From positions 115,608,650 to 115,672,649 of the forward strand of contig CM057469.1 of the NCBI GenBank assembly GCA_030035585.1: DNA of 64,000 nt. The letters are read 5' to 3'. Shown piece by piece: positions 24,229-40,142 of the stretch. The position numbers and the translations under genes are program-made. The notes beneath the pieces are model-generated. The model had not been told where the DNA came from and did not search any database. It saw only the letters and a program-made list of their open reading frames with translations. Position 1 is the stretch's first letter, and each line of letters begins with the position of its first letter. This stretch comes from Dugong dugon (lineage: Eukaryota; Chordata; Mammalia; Sirenia; Dugongidae).

Positions 24229-24535
24229 TGTTAGGTGTCATCAAGTCGATTTAGACTCATAGTGATCCCATGTGACAGAGTAGTACTATTCCATAGTATT
24301 TTCTAAAAAAAAAAGTTGCCATACAGTCGAATCCAACTCATAGTGACCCTATAGGACAGAGTAGAACTGTCTCATAGGGTTTCTAAGGAGTGGATGGTAG
24401 AGTCAAACTCCAGACCTTTTGATTAGCAGCCGAGCTCTTAACCACTATGCCTCTAGGGCTTCCTAGGGTTTTCTGAACTGTACTATTTACAGGAGGAAAT
24501 CTGGTCTTCCTATCCCTTTCTGCCTTCTCATGCTG
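24229..24535 (-). mobile_element. Older AfroSINE split by a younger AfroSINE
   Basis: The left part is 24229-24304 (ttgttaggtgtcatcaagtc through ccatagtattttct). The right part is 24464-24535 (tagggttttctgaactgtac, then a tttacaggaggaaatctgg body). Together they follow the older subtype's order, interrupted by the SINE at 24305-24463. The head end is missing where L1 3'-UTR sequence begins. Confidence 0.8.
24305..24463 (-). mobile_element. AfroSINE nested in an older AfroSINE
   Basis: A10 tail, gttgccatacagtcgaatcc, tctcatagggtttctaagga and gctcttaaccactatgcctc. Flanking tagtattttct (24294-24304) and tagggttttct (24464-24474) are the target duplication with two mismatches. Confidence 0.88.
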
Positions 24536-25299
24536 CCTCTGGACAGAAGCCGCTCATTTAGTCTTACATATCTGCTCGAACAAAGAGGTACACACTTCAC
24601 CAGTATTATTTTATGTTTTATAGTCTAATATAATGTTATATGAAGAGTTGGCTTCAGGAATGGTTTTAATTATGGGTTAACAGAGAGTCCTGGGGCCATG
24701 TCTTCGAGGGTTCCTCTAGTCTCAGTCAGACAGTTAAGTCTGGTTTTTTATGTGAATTTGAGTTCTGCATCACACTTTTCTCCTGCTCCATCAGGGACTC
24801 TCTGTAGTGTTCCCCATCAGGGCGGTCATTGGTGTTGGCTGGGCACCACCTAGTTCTTCTGGTCTCAGGCTGATGGAGTCTCTGGTTTATGTGACACTTA
24901 TATCTCTTGGGCTAATATTTTCCTTGCATCTTTGGTGTTCTTCATTCTCCTTTGCTCCAATTGATGCATCTTAAATGGCTGCTCCCAAGCTTTTAAGACC
25001 CCGGACGCCACTCACCAAAGTGGGATGTGGAACATTTTCTTAATAAACTTTGTTATGCCAGTTGACCTAGATGTCCCCTGAAAACATGGTCCCCAAACCT
25101 CAAACCCTGCTACTCTGACTCTCCAAGTGTTTGGTTGTGTTCAGGAAACTTCTTAGGTTTTGGTTTAGTCCATTTGTGCTGACTTCCCCTGTATTGTGTG
25201 TTCTCCTTCCCTTCACCTAATTCTTGTCTACCATCCAGTTAGTGAATTTTCCCACTCCCTACCTCCCCAACCTCATAACCATCAAAGAATGTTTTCTTC

Positions 25300-29160
<3,861 letters not shown>

Positions 29161-29559
29161 TGTATTTTTTTGGGGGGTGGGTTGTTGACAGTTTCTTTGT
29201 TCCACTTAATTTTTTGTCCTGAGTCATTTTTCTTTATATTTTTTCTTTTCATCTTTTTCATTGCTGCTGATTTTGTATTTGCTGAGTCTATGCTTTTCTT
29301 GTTCTTTATTTTGATGTGTAGGATTGTTAGTTTCCTTTGTGGTTACCTTAAAATTTACCACTATTTTTCTAAGTTTAAAACATTCTTTTATTTCTTTATA
29401 TCGTCTTGACTTCCTCTCCAAATGAAAGTTCTATGACTACACTATTTAGTTCCTCTTTTTTGTTTTAATATTATCATCTTTTACATATTGATGTCTTTTA
29501 CCTATGTTCAGTATTTTAGCTTTGACTTATTTTTTGACTTCCCTATCTGGGTTGATATC

Positions 29560-30602
29560 TGGTTATTCTGTCCTGTGTTCTAGTCTTGGGTTATTATCTG
29601 ATATTATTGATTCTCTAATCAGAGGACTCCCTTTTCTATTTCTTGTAATTTTAGTTTGGTTTTTACAAATTCCCTTAACTTCTGTTTATCTGGAAATGCC
29701 CTTAATTCACCATCATATTTGAGAGACAGTTTTGCTGGATATATAATTCTTGGCTGGCAATTTTTTTCCTTCAAGGCTTTATATGTGTAATCCCATTGCC
29801 TTCTTGCCTGCATGGTTTCTGCTGAGTAGTCAGAGCTTAGTCTTACTGACTCTCCTTTGTAGATGACTTTTTGTTTATCCCTAGCCACTCTTAAAATTAT
29901 CTATCTTTGGTTTTGGCAAATTAGATTATACTATGCCTTGGTGACTTTCTTTTAGGATCTACCCTGTGTGGGGATCGATAAGTTTCTTTTATAGCTATCT
30001 TCTCATCTTTCATGATACCAGTGAAGTTTTCTGCCAACAAATCTTCAACAATTCTCTTTCTATTTTCTGTTATCCTCCCCTGTTCTGGTACTCCAATCAC
30101 TCACAGGTTATTCCTCTTGATAGAGTTCCACATAATTCTTAGGGTTTCTTTATATTTTTAGAATTCTTTTATGTGATTTTTCCTCAAATAAATTAGTGTC
30201 AAGTGCTTTATCTTCAGTCTCGAATTCTGACTCCACTGCCTCAATTCTGCTCCTGTGACTTTCTATTGAGTTGTCTAATTCTGAAATTTTATTTTTAATC
30301 TTTTGGATTTCTATTTGCTGCCACTCTATGGATTCTTGCAGCCTGTTAAATTTGTAATTTTGCCCCTGTATAACCTTCTTAAGTTTTTCTATTGCTTTGT
30401 CTGTGTGTTCCTTGGCTTGGTCTGAGTTTCATCTGATCTTCTTCCTGATATCTTGAAGAGCTCTGTATATTAATCTTTTGAATTCTACCTCTGGTAATTC
30501 TTCCTCTGGGAGGTTTCCTAGTTGTTTGTCTTGGTTGCTTGCTGAAGTCATCATCGTCTGCCTCTTTATGTGATTTGATATTGACTCTTGTCTCAGAGCC
30601 AT
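29560..30602 (-). pseudogene. L1 ORF1 remnant (RNA-binding chaperone)
   Basis: The ATG is at 30602-30600 (cat on the plus strand) and the N-terminus starts MALRQESISNHIKRQ. A stop interrupts it after about 55 codons (tga near 30430), in line with CpG or transition decay. The middle shows a coiled-coil-like heptad pattern. The C-terminal domain is at 29619-29888 with SVRLSSDYSAETMQARRQWD and PRIIYPAKLSLKYDGE. The overall span of about 1040 bp matches ORF1p of roughly 340 residues. Families of this type bind L1 RNA as trimers; that is family knowledge, not visible here. Confidence 0.85.
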
Positions 30603-31990
30603 CAGTAAGTTATTATATTTATTTATTTTATATTTGTTTACTGTGTCCTAGCTTCTTGTTTTGTTTTGTTTTGAGATGCCCAAATAGGCTAGCTGTGTGA
30701 GCTACTTTGATTATTAGTGTCTTTGAAGCTCTCTCAACCTGGCACCAGGTGGATAGAGCTGTTACTAGGTATGTAAGCCCAGGAGTCTGTTTATTTTTTT
30801 TGTGTGGATTCAGCCCTGGTGTCCAGGTTGTCAGTCACTAAGTGTGTGGTGCAGGCTCTCTACTACAGTCTAGACAGGTAGGGCTATGTAGGGGTGATTG
30901 GAGCAGGCACAGGTATCTGGCTACAGTAGGGGGTTATGTGCTGAACAATTTAGGGGGCTGATGGCTGTCCCTGAGTGTCTGGTGGAAGGCATAACTCTGT
31001 TCCCTAGAGCATGTAGGTGGGTGGATTTCGCAGCCAGACTTTGGACACCCAGTGCTATTGGCTGTAAGGACTGGGAGACACCACTTATTCTCAGACCCGT
31101 ATCATGGGTGGCTAGGTGGAGTTGGTGGAGCCACCAGTCCTGACGTGGATAAGTGAGGACCCTGCTTAATAGGCAGGATGATGTCAAATGTCATGAATCT
31201 GCCAATCTCCCCTAGCTGTTGGAGGTGAAATTAGTCTTCAGGTATATACCCTGTTGTACTGTGCTAATTAGGGCCTACACTGTTGAAATGGGCCTACACA
31301 GGTCTAGGCAGGGGTGAAAGGCATTGGAAGTTGGTGGATCTCTTATGCCTGTGTCTAGGCAAAGGGGCTGTGTCTGCCCTGAGATCCCTGCTTAGGGGAG
31401 CTGGCAGATTATTTTTTCCTGTTTGTTATTGTTTGTTAATTTGTTCCCTCTCCAAAGACAGGAGAATGGCTCAGGGCCCCAAATGGGTCTCACTGCTGGC
31501 CCAGAGGGTATGGCAATTGCTGAAGCCAGACCTGGACCAGAGAAGAGCATGGAAGGGGCAAGTGAAGGGGAGAGGGTACTTCCCAGAAAGGGAGAGGGTT
31601 ATTTTGATCCCCTGTGGTAGGTTAGATGCTTGCACTTAGTTTTTGCAGAACCAGGGCCACCATCTCCTGGTTCCAGAGGCTTATACACACTCTCAGCTGC
31701 TCAGTTTCTCTCAAAGTGGAAAACACATCCTGATTGCTACTGCTTGCCTCCACCCATGCACCAGCTGATCCAGCCTGCAAGGTATCATCCAGGTCAGGTC
31801 TGGCAAATCCTCGCTGCTTCTGAACTGTCTCTCCCTCCTCCTGCTGCTGAGTCTGACTCCTCAACTTTGTTTTTGATGTTCAGGGCTCCTAGATTGTTGT
31901 ATATAATTGATTCACTTGTTTTTTTCAGGTCTTTGTTGTAAGAGGACCACAGGAAGTATCTGACTACTCCACCATCTTGGCCCTGCCTCC
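30603..31990 (-). promoter_or_regulatory. L1 5' UTR with likely internal promoter remnant
   Basis: Richer in GC than the rest of the L1, lacking coding potential, and upstream of the ORF1 start. The right end reads ctactccaccatcttggccc on the plus strand, the antisense of the conserved L1 5' start. Such starts often carry a YY1 motif: gccaccatc/ccatcttg is visible at 31970-31978. Several open frames here are composition effects. Confidence 0.75.
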
Positions 31991-33813
31991 CTGGCTGTAC
32001 TTCTTCCAAGGCAGATTTGTTTGTTATTCCAGCAGTCCATGGTATAGTCAATATAATTTACCATAATTTCAAAGGCATCAGTTCTTCTGTCTTCCTTATC
32101 TATTGCCCAGCTTTCATATGCATATGATACAATTAAAAACTCCATGGCTTTTGTCAGGTGTACCTTAGTCCTCAAAGGGATAGCTTTCCTTTTAACACTT
32201 TAAAGAGGTCTTTTGCAGCAGATTTGCCTAATGCAATATCTTGTTTGATTTCTTGACTACTGATTTCTTGACTTCTTGACTACTGATTGTGGATCCAAGT
32301 AAAATGAAATCATTAACAACTTCAGTCTTTTCTCTGTTTATTATGATGTTGCTTATTGGTCCAGTTGTGAGGATTTTTGTTTTCTTTATGTGGAGGTGTA
32401 ACCCACACTGAAGGCTATAGTCTTTGATCTTCATCAGTAAATGCTTCAAGTCCTCCTCGCTTTCAGCAAGCTCAAGATTGTGTCATTTGCATATCTCAGG
32501 TTGTTAGAGAGTCTTCCTCCAATCCTGGGGACATGTTATTCTTCATATTATCCAGGTGCTTGGATTATCTGGTCAGCATAGAGAGTGAACAAGTAAAGTG
32601 AAATAGTACAAACTTGACTCACACATTCAATTTTAAAATACATAGTATCACCTTGTTCTGTTTGAATGACTATCTCTTGTTCTGTGTACAGGTTCCTCAT
32701 GAGCACAATTAAGTGTTCTCGAATTCCCGTTCTTTGCAACGTTGTCTATAATTTGTTATGATCCACACACTTGAATAACTGTGCATAGTCAATAAAACAC
32801 AGGTAAACATCTTTCTGCTATTCTCTACTTTCAGTCAAGATCCATCTGACATCAGCAATGATATCCGTCATTCCAAGCCCTCTTCTGAATCTAGCTGGCT
32901 TGAATTTCTGGCATTTCCCTGTCAATGTACTGCTGCAACGGCTTTTGGATTATCTTCAGCAAAATTTTACTTACATGTGATATTAATAATATTGTTCGAT
33001 AATTTCCTCGTTCTGTTGGATCTCCTTTCTTTGCACAAATATGGATCTCTTTCATTCAGTGGCAAAGGAGCTGTCTTCCAAATTTCTTGGCATAGATGAG
33101 TGAACACCTCCAGATCTGTAGCCATTTGTTGAAACATCTTAGTTAGTATTCAGTCAATTCCTGGGTCCTGTTTTTCTCCAATGTCTTCAGTGAAGCTTGG
33201 ACTTCTTCCTTAAGTATCATCAGTTCTTGATCCTATGCTCCCTCCTGAAGTGGTTGAACATCATCCAATACATTTTGGTACAGTGACTCTGTACTATTTT
33301 CAGCTTCTTTTGATGCTTCCTGCATCATTCAATATTTTGCCCTTAGAATCCTTCTATATTGTAACTCAAGACTTGATTTTTTTCTTCAGTTCTTTCAGCT
33401 TGAGAAATGCTGAACATTTCCTTCCCTTTTGGTTTTATATCTCTAGGTCTTTGCACATTTCATTTTAATACTTTGTCTTCCTAGAGCTGCCCTTGGAAAT
33501 CTTCCATTCAACTCTTTTATTTCATCTTTTCTTCCATTTGCTTTAGCTACTTCAAGTTCAAGAGCAAGTTTCAGAGTCTCTTCTGACATCCATTTTGGTC
33601 TTTTCTTTCTTTCCTGTCTTTTTAGTGACCTTTTGCTTTGTTCATGAACAATGTCCTTGATGTCTTCTCACCACTCTCCAGTCTTCGGTCATTAGTGTTC
33701 AATGCATCAAATCTATTCTTGAGTTGGCCTCCAAATTCAGATGGGATATACTCAAGGTCCTGCTTTAGATCTTGTGGATTAGTTTTAATTTTATTCATCT
33801 TCAACTTGAACTT
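31991..33813 (-). mobile_element. RTE LINE, internal segment, both ends missing
   Basis: Starts inside the C-terminal coding region (ctgtacttcttccaaggcag) directly at the L1 5' end and runs through the palm and fingers (e.g. MKHLLMKIKDYSLQCGLHLH at 32228-32449) into the linker upstream of RT (ends near cttcaacttgaacttgc). The last ~290 bp of the 3' end and the whole endonuclease/5' part are absent. Many frame breaks. Confidence 0.87.
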
Positions 33814-33880
33814 GCTTCACATCCTTGCCAATATTGGATGTTATCAGTGTTTTGGATTTTAGCCACTCTAATAGGTAAGC
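33814..33880 (-). mobile_element. Short L1 ORF2 fragment between two RTE pieces (tentative)
   Basis: ttcacatccttgccaatatt and ttagccactctaataggt match the antisense L1 ORF2 region that usually reads cacatcctygccagc ... atagccattctaac. About 65 bp only. Confidence 0.45.
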
Positions 33881-33891
33881 CTCCCATACTT

Positions 33892-34551
33892 TTGTCAGTT
33901 TGTCATACTATGGTGGCTTGTGTGTTGCTGTGATACTAGAAGCTCTGTCACCAGTATTTCAAATACTTGCAGGGTCACCCATGGTTGACAGGTTTCAGCA
34001 GAGCTTCCAAGTTAAGATAGACGAGGAAGAAGGATCTGGCAGTCTATGTCTGAAAAAATCAGACAATGAAAACCTTACGAATAGCAGCAGAACATTGATA
34101 TAGTGCCAGAAGATGAGCCACTCAGGTTGGAAGGCACTCAAAATACACTTGGAGAAGAGCCGCCTCCTCAAAGTAGAATTGACCTTAATAATGTGGATGG
34201 AGTCAAGCTTTCGAGACCTTCATTTGCTGATGTGGCGTGACTCAAAATAAGAAGAAACAGCTGCAAATACGCATTAATAATTGGAAAGTGGAATGGACAA
34301 AGTATGAATCTAGGAAAATTGGAAGTCGTCAAAAATAAGATAGATATCCTAGGCATTAGTGAGCTCAAATGGACTGGTATTCACCATTTTGAATCAGACA
34401 AACATATGGTCAACAATGCCAGGAATGACAAATTGAAGAGAAATGGCATTGCATTCCTAATCAAAAAGAACATTTCAAGATCTATAATGAAGTACAACAC
34501 TGTCAGTGATAGAATAATATCCATGAGCCTACAAGGAAGACCAGTTAATAC
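33892..34551 (+). mobile_element. RTE LINE 5' end, sense orientation
   Basis: Begins at the RTE 5' end (tgtcagtttgtcatactatg), covers the leader (gatgagccactcaggttg, agccgcctcctcaaagtaga) and the first part of the endonuclease (frame 34304-34558: MNLGKLEVVKNKIDILGIS, then ELKWTGIHHFESD), then stops abruptly. It is head-to-head with the antisense copy to its left. Confidence 0.88.
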
Positions 34552-34706
34552 AATATGAATCTAGTGACACTTAAAAAGCTCTTCGATGAGTATAAAAGAG
34601 AAATTCTGTGTGAAAAAAAGTTATTTTGTTTTACTTTAATTATCAGCATTTCTGTCTTTACAAATAGTTTATAAAATTTTAATGCATTTTTCAATTAATA
34701 ACACCA

Positions 34707-35385
34707 TCGTTGTTGTCAGGTGCCATTGAGTTGGTTCTGACTCATAGTGACCCTATGTACAACAGAATGGAACACTGCTTGGTCCTGCACCAAACTCACA
34801 ATCATTGTAATGCTTGAGCCCATTTTTGCAGCGACTGTGTCAATCCATCTTGTTAAGGGTCTTCCTCTTTTTTGTTGGCTCTCTACTTTACCAGGCATGA
34901 TATCCTTCTCCAAGGACTGATCTCTCCTGATAACACTTCCAAAGTATGTGAGACAAACTCTCACCATCCTTGCTGCTAAGGAACATTCTGGCTGTCTTTC
35001 CAAGACAGATTCTTTCATTCTTTTGGCAGTCCGTGGCATAATCAATATTCTTTGCCAACACCATAATTCGGTCTTCAATTCTTCTTCAGTTTTCCTTACT
35101 CATTGCCCGGCTTTCGCATGCATATGAGGAGACTGAAAACACCATGGCTTGGGTCAGGTGCACCTTAGTCTTCAAGGTGACATCTTTGCTTTTTAACATT
35201 TTAAAGAGATGTTTTGCAGCAGGTTTGCCCAATGCAACACATCCTTTGATTTTTTTTGACTGCTGCTTCCATGGATGTTGATTGTGGATCCAGGTAAAAT
35301 GATACCCTTACAATATCAGTATTTTCTCTGTTTATCATGATGTTGATTATTGGTCCAGTTATGAGGATTTTTGTTTTCTTTATGA
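34707..35385 (-). mobile_element. RTE LINE 3' end, antisense, 5' truncated
   Basis: Starts with the complete antisense tail (gttgttgtcaggtgccattg). It runs through the basic C-terminus (34716-35078: the SLEKDIMPGKVESQQKRGRP segment on the minus strand) and into the palm-distal part, breaking off at gttttctttatg. Confidence 0.9.
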
Positions 35386-35951
35386 AATATAGGTTTTTGT
35401 CGTCTTGAGCACTGCCACTGCCCTAGTTTAAATAAGAATCTTTTGCCAAGACTTCAGTCATTTTCCGGTGAACCTCTCACATTACTGTGGTAACCTGTAA
35501 AGTTGACTGGTCTGTGCCTGCCCCGTCGCCACTTCCCTACACCTGTATAAAATTGTTCTAAATTGTGTTTGTTTGTGTTTTTCTCCTTATTTCCCTGCTG
35601 GCCTTGTGCCTGTCTCATCTGATCACATAAATGTTACTTTGTTGATGTAGCATTCATCAAAGTGTCTTCATGTGGTGCTCCACATCCAATAAGGAGTCTA
35701 TTGCCCAGATAGTCATCACTCCATAGTTTCACTTCATTTTAAGGCCTCATTACAAACATTATTGCAAAAATCATTAACGTATTGAGTACTTATCACATTA
35801 TATCTCCACTCAGGGTAAATTTCATTCATTCCCCCTAGTTCTGCTCTTTTCTCTGTGATATAATCCATTAAAATCTGTATCTCACGTTTTTTGGCATTTC
35901 TAACTTTCTGTAAGTCATTTTAATGTGCTAAGCTCAACATAGAGACAAAGT
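35386..35951. other. Single-copy DNA, possible ancient L2 remnant
   Basis: Contains cactgccactgccctagttt at about 35409, also found at 36536 where an L2 is better supported. Otherwise no gene or repeat recognised. Confidence 0.3.
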
Positions 35952-35962
35952 TTATATTGTTA

Positions 35963-36131
35963 CCCAAACCAACAACCAAACCCATTGCCATCGAGTCAAT
36001 TCTGACTCATAGTGACCCTACAGGACAGAGTAGAATGGTCCCATAGTGTTTCCAAGGAGCCACTAGTGGATTCGAACTGCTGACCAGCTGATTAGCAGCC
36101 AAGATCTTAACCACTATGCGACCAGAGCTCC
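35963..36131 (-). mobile_element. AfroSINE, young subtype, with 11-bp target duplication
   Basis: ccaacaaccaaacccattgc tail, tgactcatagtgaccctaca, gtgtttccaaggagccacta and tcttaaccactatgcgacc. It is flanked by ttatattgtta (35952-35962) and ttatgttgtta (36132-36142). Confidence 0.94.
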
Positions 36132-36529
36132 TTATGTTGTTAGAGAGCATTTAATGGTGAAAAAGATAGTGGAGTTAGACTAAAAAACACTTATATTAAT
36201 TATCTGCCTTTATGGTACCATGGATCAAAAATTTTAATTAACTGCACGTAAGGTTTTTATAAGAAAAGGGAAATACTAATGCTTGGTCTGCTTGGTTTGC
36301 TGAATCAATTACAGTTTAAACGGAACACCACATGTTAAAGTACATTTAAACTGCAAAGTATTAAACACACCCATTGCCTTTTTCTATTCTGTTTGCTCTC
36401 TTGGTTACTGACATTAATATCCTTCCTATCACCAAGGCTGAAAGCTGATTTATCTTTGAATTACTTATTTTCTTCATTTCCATGTGGAATAAACAATATT
36501 TTAAAAATATTTTTCTAACCTGATCCTTC

Positions 36530-37090
36530 TATTTTACTGCCACTGCCCTAGTTCAAGCAGGTATCTCTTGTCAAGGCTGCAGTATTTTCTAATTTGTGCC
36601 TCTTAAATACCACATTCCTTCTAATCTATTTTTCACTTAGCCACCAGTTATCTATGACTACATCTAATTTCTCATTCATAAATGTCAGTGACTCCTAATT
36701 TCAAATTAGTTTATACCACCTAGTCTTTAATCCCTGTTTAAAACTCCAAACAGTGCTCAACTTTTCAACATGTAATTTCCATATTCTTCTGCTTCTCTTA
36801 TTCCATCTGTCTGAATTACTTTTTTATTTTGAAATTCTACACATTTATTAAAGTCCGTATAAAATGGTACCTTCTCTGTAAAACATTGTGTTATAAAGTC
36901 AATCAAAATCAGTCTCTACCTTATCGTCCTTATATTTTAATATTATTTGTACCTGTTTTATTATATTTATTACATTTGTTCTTGTATGAATATTTATTTT
37001 TTATATTATCCCAATAAATTGCAAAATACTTGAAGGTTGTGGGTTTTATCTTGTATTTTTCTCCCATAGTATTGTATTAGTAAATGTTTC
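36530..37090 (+). mobile_element. L2 LINE 3' region
   Basis: Blocks in L2 order: ctgccactgccctagttc; tttattaaagtccgtataaa and aatggtaccttctctgtaaa (L2 cagctcaaatgccacctcc region); ttatttgtacctgttttatt; ttgcaaaatacttgaaggtt; ttagtaaatgtttcaagaat. Heavily diverged. Confidence 0.65.
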
Positions 37091-37375
37091 AAGAATAACC
37101 ATTCTTCTGTGTGACACATATTATACCTACATCTTAAATACTACACTTATTAGGTACACATTGCATTTTTAAGAATCTAAGGTATAAGTTGCTTTTAAAG
37201 ATTATGTTTTGTTTCTGTGCAAATATATTCAAACTTTATGTAGAGTTTATTTAAGTGTTACCAAACCAGGGGAAGGCAAACTCTGCCCACAAACCAAATC
37301 TAGCCTGCTACCTATTTTTGTATAAACCACTAGCTAATAATGCTAATTATATTTTTTTAAAATTGCATAAATCTA

Positions 37376-39530
37376 AAGGAATCAAATTGACTACATCTGT
37401 GGAAAGAGATGATGGAAAAGCTCAATATCATTAGTCAGAACAAGGTCATAGGCCAACTGTGGAATCAATTGCTCACATGCAAGTTCAAGTTCAAGTTGAA
37501 GAAAATTAGAATAAGTCCACCTGAATTTAGAGACCATCTCAAGAAGAGATTTGATGCATTGAACACCAATGACCGAAGAACAAACAAGTTGTGGAATGAC
37601 ATCAAGGACATCATACATGAAGAAAGCAAGAGGCCATTAAAAATACAGGAAAGAAAGAAAATACCGAAATGGATGTCAAAAGAGACTCTGAAACTTTCTC
37701 TTGAAAGTCAAGTAGGTAAAGCAAAAGGAAGAAAATGATGAAGTAAAAGAGCTGAACAAAAGATTTCAAAGGGTGGCTTGAAAGACAAGTATTATAATGA
37801 AATGTGCAAAGACCTGGCATTAGAAAACCAAAAGGAAAGAACACACTCGGCATTTCTCAAGTTGAAAGGACTGAAGGAAAAATTCAACCCTTGAGTTGCA
37901 ATATTGAAGGGTTCTACAGGGAAAATACTAAACAATGCAGGAAGTATCAAAAGAAGATGGAACGAATACACAGAGTCACTGTACCAAAAAGAATTGGTTG
38001 ACATTCAACCATTTCATGAGGTCGCATATGATGAAGAACTGATAGTATTTAAGAAAGAGGTCCATGTGGCACTGAGGACATTGGTGAAAAATAAGGCTCC
38101 AGAAATTGATGAAATACCAATTGAGATGTTTCAACAAATGGATGCAACCCTGGAAGTGCTCACTTGTTTCTGCCAAGAAAATTGGAAGACAGCTAGCTGG
38201 CCAACCAACCCGAAGAAATCCATATTTGTACCCATTTCAAAGAAAGGTGATCCAACAGAATGCGAAAATTATCAAACAATATCATCAATATCACACACAG
38301 GTAAATTTTTGCTGAAGATCATTCAAAAGTAGTTGCAGTGGTACATCAATAGGAAAAAGCCAGATTCAGAAGAGATCTTGTAACAAGGGGTATCATTGCT
38401 GATGTCAGATGAATCTTGGCTGAAAGCAGAGAATACCAGAACGAGGTTTACTCATGTTTTATTGACTATGCAAAGGCATTCCATTGCATGGATCATAATA
38501 AATTTTGCGTAACTTTGCAAAGAATGAGAATTCCAAAACACTGAATTGTGCCCGTGGGGAACCTGTACTTAGACAAAAAAACAGCTGTTTGAACAGAACA
38601 ACGGGATACTGGCTAGTTTAAAGTCTGGAAAGGTGTGCATCAGGATTGTATCCTTTCACCATATTTATTCCATCTGTACGCTGAGCAAATAATCTGAGAA
38701 GCTGGACTATATGAAGAACGTGTCATCAGGACCAAAGGAAGATTCATTAACAACCTGCAATATGTAGAAGACACAACTTTGCTTGCTGAAAGTGAAGAGG
38801 ACTTGAAGCACTTACTGATGAAGATCAAAGGCCATAGCCTTTAGTATTGATTAAACCTCAACATAAAGAGAACAAAAATCCTCACAACTGAACCAATAAG
38901 CAACATCATGATAAATGGAGAAAAGATTGAAGTTGCTAAGGATTTCATTTTACTTGGATCCACAATCAACTACCATGGAAGCAGCTGTCAAGAAACTGAG
39001 TAACACATTGCAATGGACAAATCTGCTGCAAGAGTCTTCTTTAAAGTGTTGAAAAGCTAAGATACCACTTTTAGGACTAAGGTGTGCCTAACCCAAACCA
39101 CTGTGCTTTCAGTTGCCTCATATGTGTGTGAAAGTTGGACAATGAATAAGGAAGACAGAAGAAGAATCGATGCCTTTGAATTATGGTGTTGGCAAAGAAT
39201 ATTGATTATAGCATGGACTGCCAGAAGAATGAACAAATTAGTCTTGGAAGAAGCATAGCCAGAATGCTTATTAGAAGCAAGGATGACAAGACTTCATCTC
39301 ACATACTTTGGACATGTTATCAGGAGGGCCCAGTCTCTGGAGAAGGACATCACACTTGGTAGAGTAGAGAGTCAGTGAAAAAGAGGAAACTCCCGATGAG
39401 ATGGATTGACACTATGGCTGCAAGAGTTGGCTTAAGCATAACAAGGATTGTGATGACGGCGCAGGACTGGGCAGTTTTTCATTATATCGTTGCTATGAGT
39501 GGGAACCGAACCGACTTGACAGCACCTAAC
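37376..39530 (+). mobile_element. RTE LINE, 5' truncated, sense, 3' complete
   Basis: Starts after the endonuclease (atcaaattgactacatctgt) and runs through the linker, RT and C-terminus to the tail cgacttgacagcacctaac. It is the longest sense RTE in the window (about 2.15 kb). It lies inside the hAT element described above and is therefore younger than it. Confidence 0.9.
37409..39480 (+). pseudogene. Broken RTE reverse transcriptase
   Basis: Pieces in order: linker (37409-37738; FDALNTNDRRTNKLWNDIK, then a KIPKWMSKETL segment); RT fingers (37904-38332; VKNKAPEIDEIPIEMFQQ, then KKGDPTECENYQTISSIS); and a palm in further frames. Motif A reads FIDYAKAFHC, so the first Asp is kept. Motif C reads YVED at 38761-38772, where RTEs have Y-A-D-D. 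With several frameshifts and an altered active site it cannot be functional. The C-terminal basic tail precedes the RNA-recognition tail at the 3' end. Confidence 0.85.
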
Positions 39531-39780
39531 GAATACAGCAGAAGAGAGTAATATTTCATGACACATAAAAATTCAATAAAATTTAAAGTTCAACCTCTAT
39601 AAGTACTTTTTTATTCACCTCAACTATGTCCTTTAATTTACATACCATCTATGCTGCTTTCATGGCACAATGCAGAGTTGAGTAGCTGCTGGAGGGAGTA
39701 GCTGCCAAGTCTAAAATGTTTTTACAGAAAAAAAAATTGTTGATTATTATCCTAGATGGTCCCCATTGTGCAAACAAACT

Positions 39781-39876
39781 AAAAAACCGAAAATATATTT
39801 CTTTAGAGTAAGTTCTGAATCATAGTGACCCTATTAGGACAGAGTAAAACTGCCCCCATAGAGTCTCCAAGGGGCA
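39781..39876 (-). mobile_element. AfroSINE fragment
   Basis: aaaaaaccgaaaatatattt, gttctgaatcatagtgaccc, actgcccccatagagtctcc. The head is missing. The next bases (catagggtttccagattg) repeat a phrase of the SINE, suggesting a small internal duplication at the break. Confidence 0.75.
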
Positions 39877-40142
39877 TAGGGTTTCCAGATTGACTTTGAC
39901 ATCTGGAAGTATGCAGAGAAATTCTTGACACCACGTGAATGAAACAGTTAAGGGCTTTATTTAGACCGTCACTTGTCAAAATTGCATTTGTGGTAACATC
40001 CCAGCATAATTAAAACTTGGTAATAATGAGAACTATCCATCAGTGGATTGAGTTGACTAGAATGGAATGAACAATACATTTGTGGACTTGTGTGTTGGAG
40101 ATGTGGATGACTATGTATTTACAGATGTTAGAGAGAGGACTA

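Larger units (their letters stand above)
37263..39745 (+). mobile_element. hAT-type DNA transposon split by an RTE
   Basis: Left part 37263-37375: accaggggaaggcaaactct, aatctagcctgctacctatt, then a ttttgtataaaccactagct segment. Right part 39541-39745: gtaatatttcatgacacata, ccatctatgctgctttcatg, atgcagagttgagtagctgc and aatgtttttacag. These are the two halves of the common non-autonomous mammalian hAT element that starts caggggtcggcaaac. The RTE between them (about 37376-39530) inserted later. Confidence 0.75.

Noticed and set aside
24229-24310. Possible RTE 3' end continuing the RTE at 31991 across the L1
   Set aside because: The text after the shared tail (ccatgtgacagagtag) follows the AfroSINE, not the RTE (ctatgtacaacagaac), so the L1 did not simply insert into one RTE.
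30898-32175. Cluster of open frames on both strands
   Set aside because: They cover the GC-richer L1 5' UTR and its junction with RTE; composition explains them.
37904-38332. 142-codon frame that looks like a conserved protein
   Set aside because: It is the RT-fingers part of a decayed RTE copy, present in several other copies in the window, so not a host gene.
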